DNA of 36,732 nucleotides from Acidobacteria bacterium 13_1_20CM_3_53_8. Its GTDB lineage: Bacteria > Acidobacteriota > Blastocatellia > Pyrinomonadales > Pyrinomonadaceae. The position numbers and the translations under genes were made by a program. Shown piece by piece: positions 16,008 to 25,700 of this stretch. The notes below the pieces were generated by a model. The model was not told the DNA's origin. It did not search any database and was given only the letters and a program-made list of their open reading frames with translations. The stretch lies in NCBI GenBank assembly GCA_001920415.1, contig MNJR01000038.1, positions 1 through 36,732 on the forward strand, in the 5' to 3' direction. Within the stretch, counting starts at the first letter, position 1, and the number at the start of each line of letters is the position of its first letter.

Positions 16008-17525
16008 ATGTTCCCGACTGATGTCGCTCCAAACAGCAAGGTCTCCGTTGCCGCCGCAGGCGCGGCGTGGCGTGGGGTGGGCGTCAAGGTGCGGTCAGCC
16101 GCAGGCTGGGTCGCTGCGTCTATGCTATTGACGCAGGCCGTCACGCTCGGTCGTTCCGTCATCACGGCGCGGCTGCTCTCGCCGGACGACTTCGGACTCT
16201 TCCATATGGCGGCGACCGCAGTGATGGCGCTCAGTGCTCTGACCAACATCAGCCTAGACCATGCCATCACCTCCCGCGACCTGGACGCAGAGGGAGGAAG
16301 TCTCCGCACGCGGCTCGACGCGACCTGGACAGCCGAATTGGTCAGAAGGCTGGTCCTGACCTTGCTGCTTGCGGCGATGGTCTATCCAACCGCGCGGTTT
16401 TATGGTCGCGCAGAGCTTATTCTGATCCTGCCTATCGCGGCCCTCGTCCCACTGATCCAGGGCTTGCAGAACATTGGACTCGTTATCCTTCGTAACCAGA
16501 TCACGTTCGCTCGTCTGTTCTGGAACGAGCTTGCGGCAGTTATCGTCTCGGCGGCCATCGCCATCACGATTGCATTCGCCGCCCGCAACGTTTGGGCGCT
16601 CGTCTGCGGCCAAGTTGCAGGCGCGCTCGCTGGCGTGGGGGCATCCTATTTACTTCACCCTTACAGGCCGAAAGTTGTTTTCGACCGAGAGGTCTTCCGA
16701 CAGTCTTTACACTTTGGCAAGTACGCGACCATCATAGGGGGCGCGGCCTACCTGACAACCACAGCGGACAACGTGCTGATCGGGAGGCTGTTCGGGTCGG
16801 GTGTCTTGGGCGTTTACGCGGTCGCTTACAGCCTCGCCAGTCTGCCTGCGGGGGTAATCATGAGTGCCATTGGTAGGGCTACCTTTCCGGCTTATGCTGA
16901 ACTAGCCTCTCAAGGAATAAGACGCGTCGGGCCAGCCTTCACGAGGTCGCTGGCAGCCAGTTCCGCGCTTCTCGTGCTTGTGACAGCACCAATGTTCTTG
17001 CTCGCGCCAGAGGTTGTCTCCGTGCTGTACGGTCAGAAATGGATGGCGGCAGGCGCGCTGCTGCGTGTCCTGTCTCTGGTTGGTCTGATGCGTGGGATGG
17101 TTGTCATCATCTCTTACTTGCATTGGGGATTGAAAAAGCCACGACAGGTCGCAGCAGGTAAGATGATAGAGGCAGGCATCTTCCTTGCGCTCCTTTACCC
17201 ACTCACTTCGCGGTACGGCGTGATGGGCGCGGCTTACGCCGGGGTCATCGCGTATCTCGTTGCCCTCTTGAACCGCCTCTTATCTGTCAGGCAGTTAATC
17301 TCCCTCGTATCCGGCAGGGCGTTGCTAATCATACTCGCGTCATGGGCGGCGGGCGTTTGCGGCGTGGCGGCTGGCTGGCTGGTCCTGAACGTCGTCGTGG
17401 GTGATTGGCCGCGACTCATCGCGGGCGGTGCAGTTTCGATGGCCTTAAGTGCGGTCTTCTTATATTGGCTGACGCCGGGCTTGCGCGCCGAAGTGCGCGA
17501 CATTGCGCAAGCGCTTCGGCCCTGA
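16008..17525 (+). CDS. Oligosaccharide/polysaccharide flippase (Wzx-like, MVF/PST superfamily)
   Basis: 505 residues with about 12 to 14 hydrophobic segments across the whole length. The start GWVAASMLLTQAVTLGRSVITARLLSPDDFGLFHMA is the characteristic first-helix pair of PST-family flippases. Internal landmarks FGKYATIIGGAAYLTTTADNVLIGRLFG and LGVYAVAYSLASLPAGVIMSAIGRATFPAYAEL are the second-half helix and loop found in Wzx and lipopolysaccharide-biosynthesis proteins. It would move lipid-linked oligosaccharide units from the cytoplasmic to the outer face of the membrane. It lies in the same direction as, and between, glycosyltransferase genes, which supports this role. The 128-base gap before it has no gene. 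Neither a Wzy polymerase nor a Wzz chain regulator is recognisable in the window. Confidence 0.9.
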   Translation: MFPTDVAPNSKVSVAAAGAAWRGVGVKVRSAAGWVAASMLLTQAVTLGRSVITARLLSPDDFGLFHMAATAVMALSALTNISLDHAITSRDLDAEGGSLRTRLDATWTAELVRRLVLTLLLAAMVYPTARFYGRAELILILPIAALVPLIQGLQNIGLVILRNQITFARLFWNELAAVIVSAAIAITIAFAARNVWALVCGQVAGALAGVGASYLLHPYRPKVVFDREVFRQSLHFGKYATIIGGAAYLTTTADNVLIGRLFGSGVLGVYAVAYSLASLPAGVIMSAIGRATFPAYAELASQGIRRVGPAFTRSLAASSALLVLVTAPMFLLAPEVVSVLYGQKWMAAGALLRVLSLVGLMRGMVVIISYLHWGLKKPRQVAAGKMIEAGIFLALLYPLTSRYGVMGAAYAGVIAYLVALLNRLLSVRQLISLVSGRALLIILASWAAGVCGVAAGWLVLNVVVGDWPRLIAGGAVSMALSAVFLYWLTPGLRAEVRDIAQALRP

Positions 17526-17557
17526 AGAGTCTTTCACGTGAGAATTGAGAAAACGCG

Positions 17558-18340
17558 ATGCTAGATTCCATGCCAAGAGGCCGTGCGGCCCTCTTCGTCG
17601 CCCATCCGGGACATGAGTTGCGTGTCTATGGTTGGCTGGAGTCTGCGCAACCGCGCGTCTATGTGTTGACCGATGGCTCAGGCCGTTCGGGTTGTTCCAG
17701 ACTACGCTCTACGGCGGAAATTCTCAGGCGCACGGGCGCGAGCGCTGGCCCCATCTTCGGTCGCTTCACAGACCTTGCCCTCTATCAGGCCATCCTCCAG
17801 CACGATCACCAGTTGTTCGTCGAGCTGGCCCGCGAGTTGACCGAAGAAATTCTCCGTCACCGAATCGAATACTTGGTCGGAGACGCCGCCGAAGGGTATA
17901 ACCCCGCGCACGACATCTGCCGCTTGGTACTGGATGCATCAGCCGCAATGGCCGCACGCTTGCACGGGGTTATGATTGGTAACTACGACTTCCTGCTGAA
18001 GGGAAGGCCAGATGAGTGTCCAAAGCGACTGCGCCACCGAGCGCGCTGGCTTCATCTGGACGATGAAGCGCTCAGCCGCAAGCTGAAGGCGGCAGACAAC
18101 TACCCGGAGTTGGCGGCGCAAGTGAAGCAGGCGATTAGCGAGAACGGCGCATCCGCATTCCGCGTCGAGTGCTTACGCCCTGCTGGCGAGGGCGACTTCG
18201 GCGGCGAGCACATGCGCGTGAAGACTCCCTTTTACGAGCAGTACGGCGAGCAGCAGGTCGCCGCAGGCCACTACGCAAGCGTGATCCGTTATCGCGAGCA
18301 CTTAGCCCCGCTCGCGCAAGCACTACGTCAGTGCGTTTAA
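17558..18340 (+). CDS. PIG-L-type deacetylase, variant active-site motif
   Basis: 260 residues. LFVAHPGHELRVYGWLE at residues 12-28 occupies the position of the (A)HPDDE zinc motif of the PIG-L/LmbE family, but DD is replaced by GH (His16, His19, Glu20). VYVLTDGSGRSG then matches the second strand, and DAAEGYNPAHDICRLV supplies the downstream HD histidine. Family members remove acetyl groups from N-acetylglucosamine-type sugars on lipids or small thiols. The lost acidic residue that normally acts as catalytic base makes the activity uncertain, although this motif variant seems to recur in a subgroup linked to glycan loci. It lies 32 bases after the flippase and 20 bases before the next glycosyltransferase, so it is likely in one operon with them. 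Confidence 0.75.
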   Translation: MLDSMPRGRAALFVAHPGHELRVYGWLESAQPRVYVLTDGSGRSGCSRLRSTAEILRRTGASAGPIFGRFTDLALYQAILQHDHQLFVELARELTEEILRHRIEYLVGDAAEGYNPAHDICRLVLDASAAMAARLHGVMIGNYDFLLKGRPDECPKRLRHRARWLHLDDEALSRKLKAADNYPELAAQVKQAISENGASAFRVECLRPAGEGDFGGEHMRVKTPFYEQYGEQQVAAGHYASVIRYREHLAPLAQALRQCV

Positions 18341-18360
18341 GTCGGTAAATTCAGATAACG

Positions 18361-19617
18361 ATGCTCCGTGATAGAAACATAATCTGCATCTCAGGGATTG
18401 AATGGGATTTCAACTGGCAAAGCCCGCAGGAAATCTGCTCGCGCTTGGCGGCAGCCGGTAATCAGGTTCTTTTCGTTGAGAACATGGGTATTCGCTCGCC
18501 GAAGTTGAGGGATGCCAGCCGCGTCTGGAAGCGCCTGCGGAATTGGGCGCAAATGCTCTCGACGGGAGGCGTCCGTCAGGTCAGGCAAGGACTCTACGTC
18601 TGCTCGCCGCTCGTGCTGCCTCCCTTCGGCGCGATGCGGCGTCTGAACGCGCGAGTGCTTCTGCCGCGAGTGGTCAACGCAGCGCGCGGCCTGAAGATGA
18701 CCGACGAGTTGATATTGACGTATCTGCCGACAGACACCGCCCTCGATCTGGTCAACCAGCTACGCACCCCGCGCAACGTCGTCGTCTATTACCGCATGGA
18801 CAACCTCGCCGCCCTGACCCCTCACGCCGAAGAGTTGCGGCGCACAGAGCGCGAACTGATAAGGACGAGCGATCTCGTGCTTGCTAACAGTCTTGAACTC
18901 GCTCGCCTACCTTTAACTATGAATAGCAACGTGCATGTCTTTCCGCCGAGCGTCAACTTAGACGCGTTCAGCCCACAAAGCCGTGCGACGCGAGAGGGAA
19001 GTTCAGACAACGGACACGGCGCGCCGGACGAAGACGCTGGCCCAACATACGAGGAGCATGAAAGTATCGGGCGCATCAAAGGTCTGGCGCATCCGATGAT
19101 TGGCTACGTCGGTGCCATCACCAATCACATCAATCACGATCTGCTTGCGGCGATGGCGCGTCTGCGTCCCCTTTGGTCCTGGGTCTTTGTTGGGCCGCGC
19201 CACGTTTCGCTCAGATGTTTGAAAGACCTGCCCAACGTCCATTTCTTAGGGCAACAACCCCATCCAAGCCTCGTCAACTTCATACGCGAATTCGATGTCT
19301 GTATCATCCCCTACCAGATCAACTCCTATACCGCGACCGTCTTTCCGACTAAGCTCAACGAGTATCTGGCTGTCGGAAAGCCGGTCGTTTCGACGAATCT
19401 TCCGGCGGTCTGCAAGTTCAACGAGCAACACAAGGTGCTAGCGATTTCCGACGAGCTGCCGGATAATTTCCTGCGAGCTGTTGAGTCCGCCCTGAGTGAG
19501 GCGGGCGAACCGGCGTCGGCGCGACGCCGCGCTGCTGCCGCGCATGGAGACTGGCAGACACGTCTCGAAGAAGTAAGTTTATTGTTCAAGACCGCCTTCC
19601 GCGAAAAGGGGAATTGA
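18361..19617 (+). CDS. Glycosyltransferase, GT-B fold, GT4-like
   Basis: 418 residues. The N-terminus IICISGIEWDFNWQSPQEICSRLAAAGNQVLFVEN is typical of GT-B enzymes close to teichuronic-acid TuaH-type proteins. LILTYLPTDTALDL and VVYYRMDNLAAL come from the first Rossmann domain. In the second, HPMIGYVGAITNHINHDLLAAMA, WVFVGP, VHFLGQQPHPSLVNFIREFDVCIIPY and FPTKLNEYLAVGKPVVSTNLPAV form the donor-sugar-nucleotide site, with the acidic Glu of the KLNEYLA motif. It probably transfers a sugar in the cytoplasm during repeat-unit assembly. Its TGA overlaps the ATG of the next gene (TGATG), which indicates translational coupling. Confidence 0.88.
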   Translation: MLRDRNIICISGIEWDFNWQSPQEICSRLAAAGNQVLFVENMGIRSPKLRDASRVWKRLRNWAQMLSTGGVRQVRQGLYVCSPLVLPPFGAMRRLNARVLLPRVVNAARGLKMTDELILTYLPTDTALDLVNQLRTPRNVVVYYRMDNLAALTPHAEELRRTERELIRTSDLVLANSLELARLPLTMNSNVHVFPPSVNLDAFSPQSRATREGSSDNGHGAPDEDAGPTYEEHESIGRIKGLAHPMIGYVGAITNHINHDLLAAMARLRPLWSWVFVGPRHVSLRCLKDLPNVHFLGQQPHPSLVNFIREFDVCIIPYQINSYTATVFPTKLNEYLAVGKPVVSTNLPAVCKFNEQHKVLAISDELPDNFLRAVESALSEAGEPASARRRAAAAHGDWQTRLEEVSLLFKTAFREKGN

Positions 19618-20567
19618 TGCAGGGGACGCGCCTCGAAAATTCGGAAAGTGACGCGGAGCATCTCGCCGCACGCCCGCGCGTGCTGGTTTCAGTTCTAAGC
19701 TATAACTCACCGGAGACCACGATTGAGACGCTTCGGAGCCTCAAGCGTCAAAGCTATCGAGACTATCATCTGCTGCTTGTGGACAACGCCTCAGACGATG
19801 GCACTCTGGAACAGGCCGCGCGCGAATTTCCTGAGTTGGACATCAGGCAGATGCCGGAAAACTTTGGTTACACGGGCGGAAACAATTTCGCTCTACAGTT
19901 AGCGCGCTCTGAAAACTACGACTGCCTGCTCATCTCTAACCACGATGTAGAGGCAGAGCCGCGCGCCGTTGAATACTTGGTGGAAACTGCCATGTCGCAC
20001 CCCGAAGCGGGGGCCGTCGGGGGCATCGAGTTCAACCCGCAGACCGGAGAGGAGCGTGCCTCCGCCGGAGGCGACTATGGAAAATGGTTTTCCCGCCTCG
20101 CGTGGAAATCGTCACCCTTCACAAAAGGGGGAGAGAAGCGGCGTGAGGTGTTCTGCGTTCACGGCGCGTTCCTGCTGCTGACAAGGAAAGCCATACAGGG
20201 CGGAGTCCGAATGGACGAAAATCTTTTCATGTACTTTGATGAGGTGGACCTGGGCTTTCAACTTCAAAAAAAAGGTCTGCGCGCCCTCGTTGATCGCCGC
20301 GTCATCTTCAGACACAAGCGAGAGCCGAGAGAGTTCACACCACGCATCGGATACCTGATGCAACGCAACCGCCTCTATCTTGTGCGCAAACATGGGCGCT
20401 GGTTTCATCTCTTGTTTTATTTACTCTACTCGTCGCTCGTTGAGCTGCCAGCCAAAATCGTCATCAGGAGTTTACAGGGGCGCACCGGTTTCGCGTTCGC
20501 CTGCATTGCAGGGCATCTTGACGGGTTAAGAGGCTCTCATTCAAGTCGTGCGCCCTGGGGCAGGTGA
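19617..20567 (+). CDS. Glycosyltransferase family 2, rhamnosyltransferase-like
   Basis: 316 residues from the ATG at 19617, which overlaps the preceding stop codon; AAGGGG at 19606-19611 is a good ribosome-binding site. VLVSVLSYNSPETTIETLRSLKRQ, LLVDNASDDGTLE and NFGYTGGNNFALQLA are the donor-binding motifs of GT2 enzymes, and LLISNHDVEAEP carries the acidic metal site where a DxD stands in others. GAFLLLTRKAI and ENLFMYFDEVDLGFQLQKKG match the acceptor-domain G-A-xx-xxR and (E/D)D motifs of dTDP-rhamnosyltransferase-like GT2 proteins. A hydrophobic stretch near the C-terminus (LLFYLLYSSLVELPAKIVI) suggests membrane association. Donor sugar unknown. Confidence 0.88.
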   Translation: MQGTRLENSESDAEHLAARPRVLVSVLSYNSPETTIETLRSLKRQSYRDYHLLLVDNASDDGTLEQAAREFPELDIRQMPENFGYTGGNNFALQLARSENYDCLLISNHDVEAEPRAVEYLVETAMSHPEAGAVGGIEFNPQTGEERASAGGDYGKWFSRLAWKSSPFTKGGEKRREVFCVHGAFLLLTRKAIQGGVRMDENLFMYFDEVDLGFQLQKKGLRALVDRRVIFRHKREPREFTPRIGYLMQRNRLYLVRKHGRWFHLLFYLLYSSLVELPAKIVIRSLQGRTGFAFACIAGHLDGLRGSHSSRAPWGR

Positions 20568-20621
20568 GCGTGCCTTGACAGAGAATCACACTCAATCGCG
20601 TGTGCGGAGTGGTACTTGAAT

Positions 20622-21317
20622 ATGGATGAGAGGACCAAGACATTTATCAAATCTGTGTTCCCGGCCAGTGTACCGATCTATCGTCGAATCAGAAAGGTGA
20701 GGTATGCTTTAAATATTCTGACACCCGGCATGGAGGAAATCTTCACAGAGATTTACCTGAATAATTCATGGGCAGATACAGAGTCTGTCTCCGGCAGTGG
20801 GTCAACCTTTGCGCGCACGGTCGCCATCAGGAGAGAACTTTCCGCCTTGCTCGTAAGCGTCGGTGCCAAATCACTGCTCGACGCTCCTTGCGGGGATTTC
20901 AACTGGATGCAGCACGTAGATTTGGGTGAGGTCGAATATCTGGGTGCCGACGTGGTGCGAGAACTTATCGCCCGCAATCGCTCGATGTATGGGGGCAAGG
21001 GCAGGGACTTCTCTCTTCTGGATATTACCAGCGACGAGCTGCCAAGAGCTGATCTCATCCTGTGCAGAGACTGCTTCATACATCTCTCTTTTAAACACAT
21101 TCACGCTGCCATCAGCAACTTCAAGAAAAGCGATTCAACTTTTCTGCTCGCCACCACACACACGACTGTGCGCGAGAACACAGACATAGCATCGGGCGAA
21201 GGGCGTTATGTCAATCTACAGTTGCCCCCCTGCAACTTCCCTGAGCCGTTGCGGCTCATCACAGAGAACCATGAGCTGGGCAAAAATCTTGGGCTATGGC
21301 GCTTGGAAGACTTATAA
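20622..21317 (+). CDS. Class I SAM-dependent methyltransferase
   Basis: About 231 residues from the ATG at 20622, chosen because GGAGTGG lies 9 bases before it; an in-frame TTG at 20616 is too close. After an N-terminal helical part, LLDAPCGDFNWMQHV is SAM motif I, LGADVVRELIARN motif II, and ADLILCRDCFIHLSF motif III/IV. The substrate is probably a sugar or glycan given the neighbours, but nothing in the sequence proves it. Proteins of this group occur in polysaccharide loci of many bacteria. Its 3' end overlaps the start of the sulfotransferase by 22 bases. Confidence 0.82.
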   Translation: MDERTKTFIKSVFPASVPIYRRIRKVRYALNILTPGMEEIFTEIYLNNSWADTESVSGSGSTFARTVAIRRELSALLVSVGAKSLLDAPCGDFNWMQHVDLGEVEYLGADVVRELIARNRSMYGGKGRDFSLLDITSDELPRADLILCRDCFIHLSFKHIHAAISNFKKSDSTFLLATTHTTVRENTDIASGEGRYVNLQLPPCNFPEPLRLITENHELGKNLGLWRLEDL

Positions 21318-22327
21318 GTAAACTTCAATCTGGAAGGATAGCCGAGGGCTTTATGCTCTTTTTTCAGTTGAGAAAGCATGAACTATATCGAAGCCGGTAT
21401 TCGTCGGATTCTCGCCTCCCCCCGATGCCCATCATTGTCGGCTCGCCCCGGTCCGGGACGACCTTGCTGCGGTTCATGTTGGATTCTCACACGCAGGTAG
21501 CAATCCCGCCGGAGACAAGCTTTCTCAGCTTCAAACCGAAGCCCTGGTGGCAGGGCGATAAGCTGCGAGAAAAATTCTTCCGGGCGATCATCAATTATCC
21601 GAAGCCGGAACCGGCTTGGCCGGATTTCGAGATACCGGAAGAAGTTTTCCGGGCTGCGCTGAACGAGATCAATCCTTTCACTCTCTCCGAAGGCTACAGG
21701 ACATTCTATCGTCTGTATGCCGCACGCTTCGGTAAATCCCGTTGGGGCGACAAGACACCACTTTACTGTTATGAGCTGGAGACGATTAGACGTGTGCTGC
21801 CAGAGGCGCGCTTCATTCATCTCATACGCGATGGGCGCGACGCTGCACTCTCGTTGAGGAAGATGTGGTTCTCGCCCGGCCAGAAGATAGAGACTCAGGC
21901 GGCTTACTGGCGCAGGTGTGTGCTTGCGGCGCGGCGTGCGGGCCTCGGGCGCAGGGACTATCTGGAAGTTCGCTACGAAGATTTAATCCTCCAAACGCAG
22001 GAGACTCTTGCGCGCATCTGCGCCCACTTGGACCTCGGTTATGAAGAAGCCATGCTGAGCTATTACACGCGCACCCCTGCGCGACTCAGGGAACACAAGG
22101 GGCGCTCAGGCCCGGACGGCAGCATACAGCTAACTCAGGAGCAGAGGCTCCGCCAACAGGAGCGGACGATGGAGCAGCCCGCCCCGGCCCGCGTCTTCGC
22201 TTGGAAGCAAGCCATGAGCTTAGAGGAGAGAAGAAGGTTTCAGCTCGTTGCAGGTGATCTGTTACAAGCCCTCGGGTACGAAGTTGAGAAGCTGCCGTCC
22301 CATAAGGCGATGAGCCGGAGTTTATGA
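21296..22327 (+). CDS. PAPS-dependent sulfotransferase, glycan-cluster type
   Basis: 343 residues. IIVGSPRSGTTLLRFMLDSH at about 46-65 holds the 5'-phosphosulfate-binding loop (GSPRSGTT, 49-56). RFIHLIRDGRDAALSLRKMW is the 3'-phosphate-binding region, and YLEVRYEDLI is the following conserved strand. The protein has the length of the Sulfotransferase_3 group. It would transfer a sulfuryl group from PAPS to a hydroxyl of the glycan or its lipid in the cytoplasm. The sulfate donor can be made by the ATP sulfurylase/APS kinase encoded at 31189-32925. The start at 21296 overlaps the methyltransferase; an ATG at 21353 is also possible. It is the last intact gene before the recombinase remnant, whose ATG overlaps its stop codon. 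Confidence 0.9.
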   Translation: MALGRLISKLQSGRIAEGFMLFFQLRKHELYRSRYSSDSRLPPMPIIVGSPRSGTTLLRFMLDSHTQVAIPPETSFLSFKPKPWWQGDKLREKFFRAIINYPKPEPAWPDFEIPEEVFRAALNEINPFTLSEGYRTFYRLYAARFGKSRWGDKTPLYCYELETIRRVLPEARFIHLIRDGRDAALSLRKMWFSPGQKIETQAAYWRRCVLAARRAGLGRRDYLEVRYEDLILQTQETLARICAHLDLGYEEAMLSYYTRTPARLREHKGRSGPDGSIQLTQEQRLRQQERTMEQPAPARVFAWKQAMSLEERRRFQLVAGDLLQALGYEVEKLPSHKAMSRSL

Positions 22328-22506
22328 ATGAAGACAACGAGCAGACGCGCGTGCTCTCACCTGACAAAGAGAAGTTATACCTGCTGGCTGCTTCACAGCC
22401 ACTGCGCGATGTTGCCACACTCACGCTCGAAATAGGGATGAGGCCGGAAGAGGAAGGACTCCCGCCAAGCCTAGACATAAGTGACTCAAAAAATAATCCT
22501 GCTTAA
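22324..22506 (+). pseudogene. Truncated tyrosine recombinase (phage-type integrase) remnant
   Basis: A 60-codon frame. Residues about 1-43 (TRVLSPDKEKLYLLAASQ, then RDVATLTLEIGMRPEE) look like the first part of the catalytic domain of tyrosine recombinases; the R of GMRPEE would be catalytic Arg I. After that the family sequence stops and 17 unrelated residues lead to a TAA. The N-terminal core-binding domain and the later box II (H-x-x-R...H, Tyr) are missing. It points toward the att-like repeat 111 bases away, the usual place for an integrase beside a tRNA site. It is therefore probably the relic of the integrase of this or an earlier element. Confidence 0.65.
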
Positions 22507-22580
22507 TAATTTGGACTCTCAACGAGATTGTTGGGCAAAGGCGCGTAACGCAGTGACTCTATAGTGACTCAAATGAATAT

Positions 22581-22600
22581 GGGCAGCATGTTAGCTGCCC
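22581..22600. terminator. Short hairpin before the left att repeat
   Basis: GGGCAGC (22581-22587) and GCTGCCC (22594-22600) form a perfect 7-bp stem with a 6-base loop. No T-tract follows. It sits just outside the left att-like repeat and could end the transcript of the glycan cluster or of the lost integrase. Confidence 0.4.
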
Positions 22601-22616
22601 GTAAACTGTTGATTCT

Positions 22617-22662
<46 letters not shown>

Positions 22663-22690
22663 TTCATTTAGGGCATCTGTTACCGAGTGT

Positions 22691-22790
22691 CATGGAGTGT
22701 CTTAGCCTTGTAATTATTGAGTTTTCCAGAGCAGGCTGATACTCCATGATGCTCCATGTGTGCAGGTGGCTACTACATTTCCTACTACAT
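22691..22790. repeat. Short repeats at the left island end, possible recombinase arm sites
   Basis: CTCCATG occurs at 22742-22748 and 22752-22758 (10 bases apart, one helical turn) and inverted at 22691-22697. CTACTACAT occurs at 22770-22778 and 22782-22790, 12 bases apart, directly at the hsdR stop codon. Such phased short repeats near att cores can be integrase or excisionase binding sites; this is inference. Confidence 0.4.
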
Positions 22791-25700
22791 CTAAACAGAG
22801 CCATCGCTCTGTTCTGACTTGTTGAAACGATCGTATATTTTTTTCGTCAGCCATTCCTTTACATCATTCTTAAATTCAGCGTTTTCCATAATTTTCTCAA
22901 AGATTTCTTGGTTTGAATCCATTCTCTCAATTAACTTGTTTATAAAAACATCTTCAAAAGCGTACTTAAAGTTTTCCAGTGGATTATTTAATGCACGTTT
23001 TTTCAAATCTTCATCTTGAAAAAGTTCTTCTTCAATTTGGTCGAAAAATAGCTTGTCGGCTTCGTTGAAGTCCGTGCCGAACTTGCTGTTCAATTTAGCG
23101 ATGATGTCGGAAAGTTTTGCCTTTTCGTCTTTGTCGCGGCTGATTCCGGCTTCGGTGGTCGGAGTTAGAGCGTGCTCGCCTTGAATTTCTAAGACCAGAT
23201 CGCCTTCTCCGAGTTTTTGCAAGCGATAATATTCAAGCGCCACTTCGTTATCCAATCTTAATTGGTCGGCATAATCGGTCTTCGGTAATTTCGGTAAAAG
23301 AAATCGCCCGAACGAGTAAAGTTTTTCGAGTTCGACATCTTGAAAGGGCATTATTTGAGAAAGAAAAGAATAAAGCCGGATGAACGAAACAAGAGATTTC
23401 TTAAACTCGTCCTTCGCGTCTTCGTCTGTCAAATACCTAAAACGATCAACTGCCGGAGCAATGCTCGAATAAAGTTTGCCTTGTTCTCTGGCGTTTGAAA
23501 TGCTGTTCGGTCGGTAAAAAACTCTGGCAAAGTCATCAACTTCCGATTGATGATAAATCTCCGAAGCGTCCAACTTTCCCTTCACGTCGTAGAGGTGATT
23601 CGGATCGGTCGTTTCATCCATCTTCGTTTCTTCATAATAAGGCTGAAACGAAGCGACGATTGTTTCGCGGTCATTCGCAAAATCTAAAACGAAAGTATCT
23701 TCTTTGCCCAGACTCGTCCGGTTTAGGCGTGAGATGGTTTGCACTGCTTTCACTCCCGAAAGTTTTTTATCAACATACATTGTATGAAGTGATGGCTGGT
23801 CAAAGCCAGTCTGATATTTTTCGGCGACAAGCAAGATTCGGTATTCGTCGGTATCGAACTTTTCGGGCAGTTCTTTTTCACCGAAACCGTTGAGCGCGGC
23901 TTCAGTGATACCTTCGGGGTAAAAATCATCAATCACGGTTCCCGAAAAAGCGACGAGTGGTTTGATGTCAGAATAACCTTTCGCCGCGATATAATCCTTG
24001 AACTCCAAATAGTATCGAAGCGCGTGTTTGCGCGATGAAGTAACGACCATCGCCTTCGCTTTGCCGCCAATCTTCTTCATCGTCACTTGGCGGAAGTGTT
24101 CAATCATCACTTCGGTTTTCTGCGCCAATATGTACGGATGAAATGCGGCGAAACGCCCGATGGCTCTCGCCGCTTTACGTTTATTTAATTCCGGGTCTTC
24201 CTCAATCTGTTTTGAGAATCGGTAATATTCTTTGTAAGTAACGTAATTTTTCAGCACGTCGAGAATAAAACCCTCTTCGATTGCCTGCCGCATAGAGTAG
24301 AGATGAAACGGGCGGGCTTCGCCTCCGCCGTTCCTCGTTCCGAAAACTTCAATCGTTCTAGGTTTCGGCGTCGCCGTGAAGGCGTAAAGGCTGACATTAG
24401 GCTGTCTGCCTTGTTTGCGAACCGTTTCGCGGATGAAGTCGTCGCTGTCGGCTTCTTCACTCTCGATGAAGGCCTCGATGTTTTTTGCATCTTCCAGCGA
24501 AACGTTCTTTCCGGCAAGCGTTTCATTCATCTTGCGGCTGGCATCACCGCCTTGTGAACTGTGCGCCTCGTCAATGATGACGGCATATTTGCGGCTGGGG
24601 ATTTCCGACAAGTGCCTTATTGCAAACGGAAACTTCTGTAAGGTCGTGATGATGATGCTTGTGCCATGTGTAATAGCTTCGGCAAGCTGTTTCGAGTCAA
24701 CATCAATGCGCTGAACCACGCCTTGTTTATGCTCGAACTGATAAATAGTTTGCTGAAGTTGCTGGTCTAAAACATTTCTATCGGTGACGACGATAATCGA
24801 ATCGAAAATCTTGCGGCTGTCGTCGTCGTAAAGACTGCTCAGACGGTAGGCGAGCCACGCGATTGAATTGCTTTTGCCGCTTCCAGCAGAATGTTGAATG
24901 AGGTAGCTTTTACCCGCGCCGTGCGCTTGCGTTTGGGTGGAGAGTTTCCGCACCGAATCGAGCTGATGATAGCGAGGGAAAATCATTGCCTCTTTCGTGT
25001 AGAGCTTTCCGTCAACGCGGTAACTATTTTTTTGTAAATGAACGAAGCGCGCAATGATTTCCAAGAAACTGTCAACCTGTAAAATTTCCTCCCAAAAGTA
25101 GGCGGTTTTGTAGCCGTGCGGATTCGGCGGATTCCCTGCGCTCGTGTGTTTGTCTTTCAATACGCCTTTGTTGAAAGGTAGGAATTTCGTATTTGTGCCG
25201 TCGAGTTTGGTCGTCAGATGAACTTCATCGGAATCGAGCGCGAAATGAACGAGCGCGCGTTTTTTGAATTGAAAGAGTAATTCGCGCGGGTCGCGGTCGG
25301 CTTTATATTGATTGATTGCCTGATTAAAGTTTTGTCCGGTGAAATTATTCTTCAGTTCGGCGGTAGCGAGCGGCAGACCGTTGAGCAATAGAAGTAGATC
25401 AAGGCTATTTTTGTTTTGCTTCGAGTAATAAACTTGGCGCGTAACGTAGAGTTTATTTGAGGCGTAAAGCCGAAGCGTTTCGGGATTCAATTGGCTGTCG
25501 GGTTTGAAATAGGTGAGTTTGAATTTGATGCCGCTATCGGTGATGCCGTGCCGTACCACGTCGAGCATTCCGCGCAGGTCGAGTTCTTTGAAAAGACGCT
25601 GGACAAATTTGCTTTCGGCTTCCGCTTTGTAAAAGGAAACCATCTTCGCCCATTCTGCGGGCTGCGAAGTTTGGACGAATTCGATAACGGCACGTTTGTC

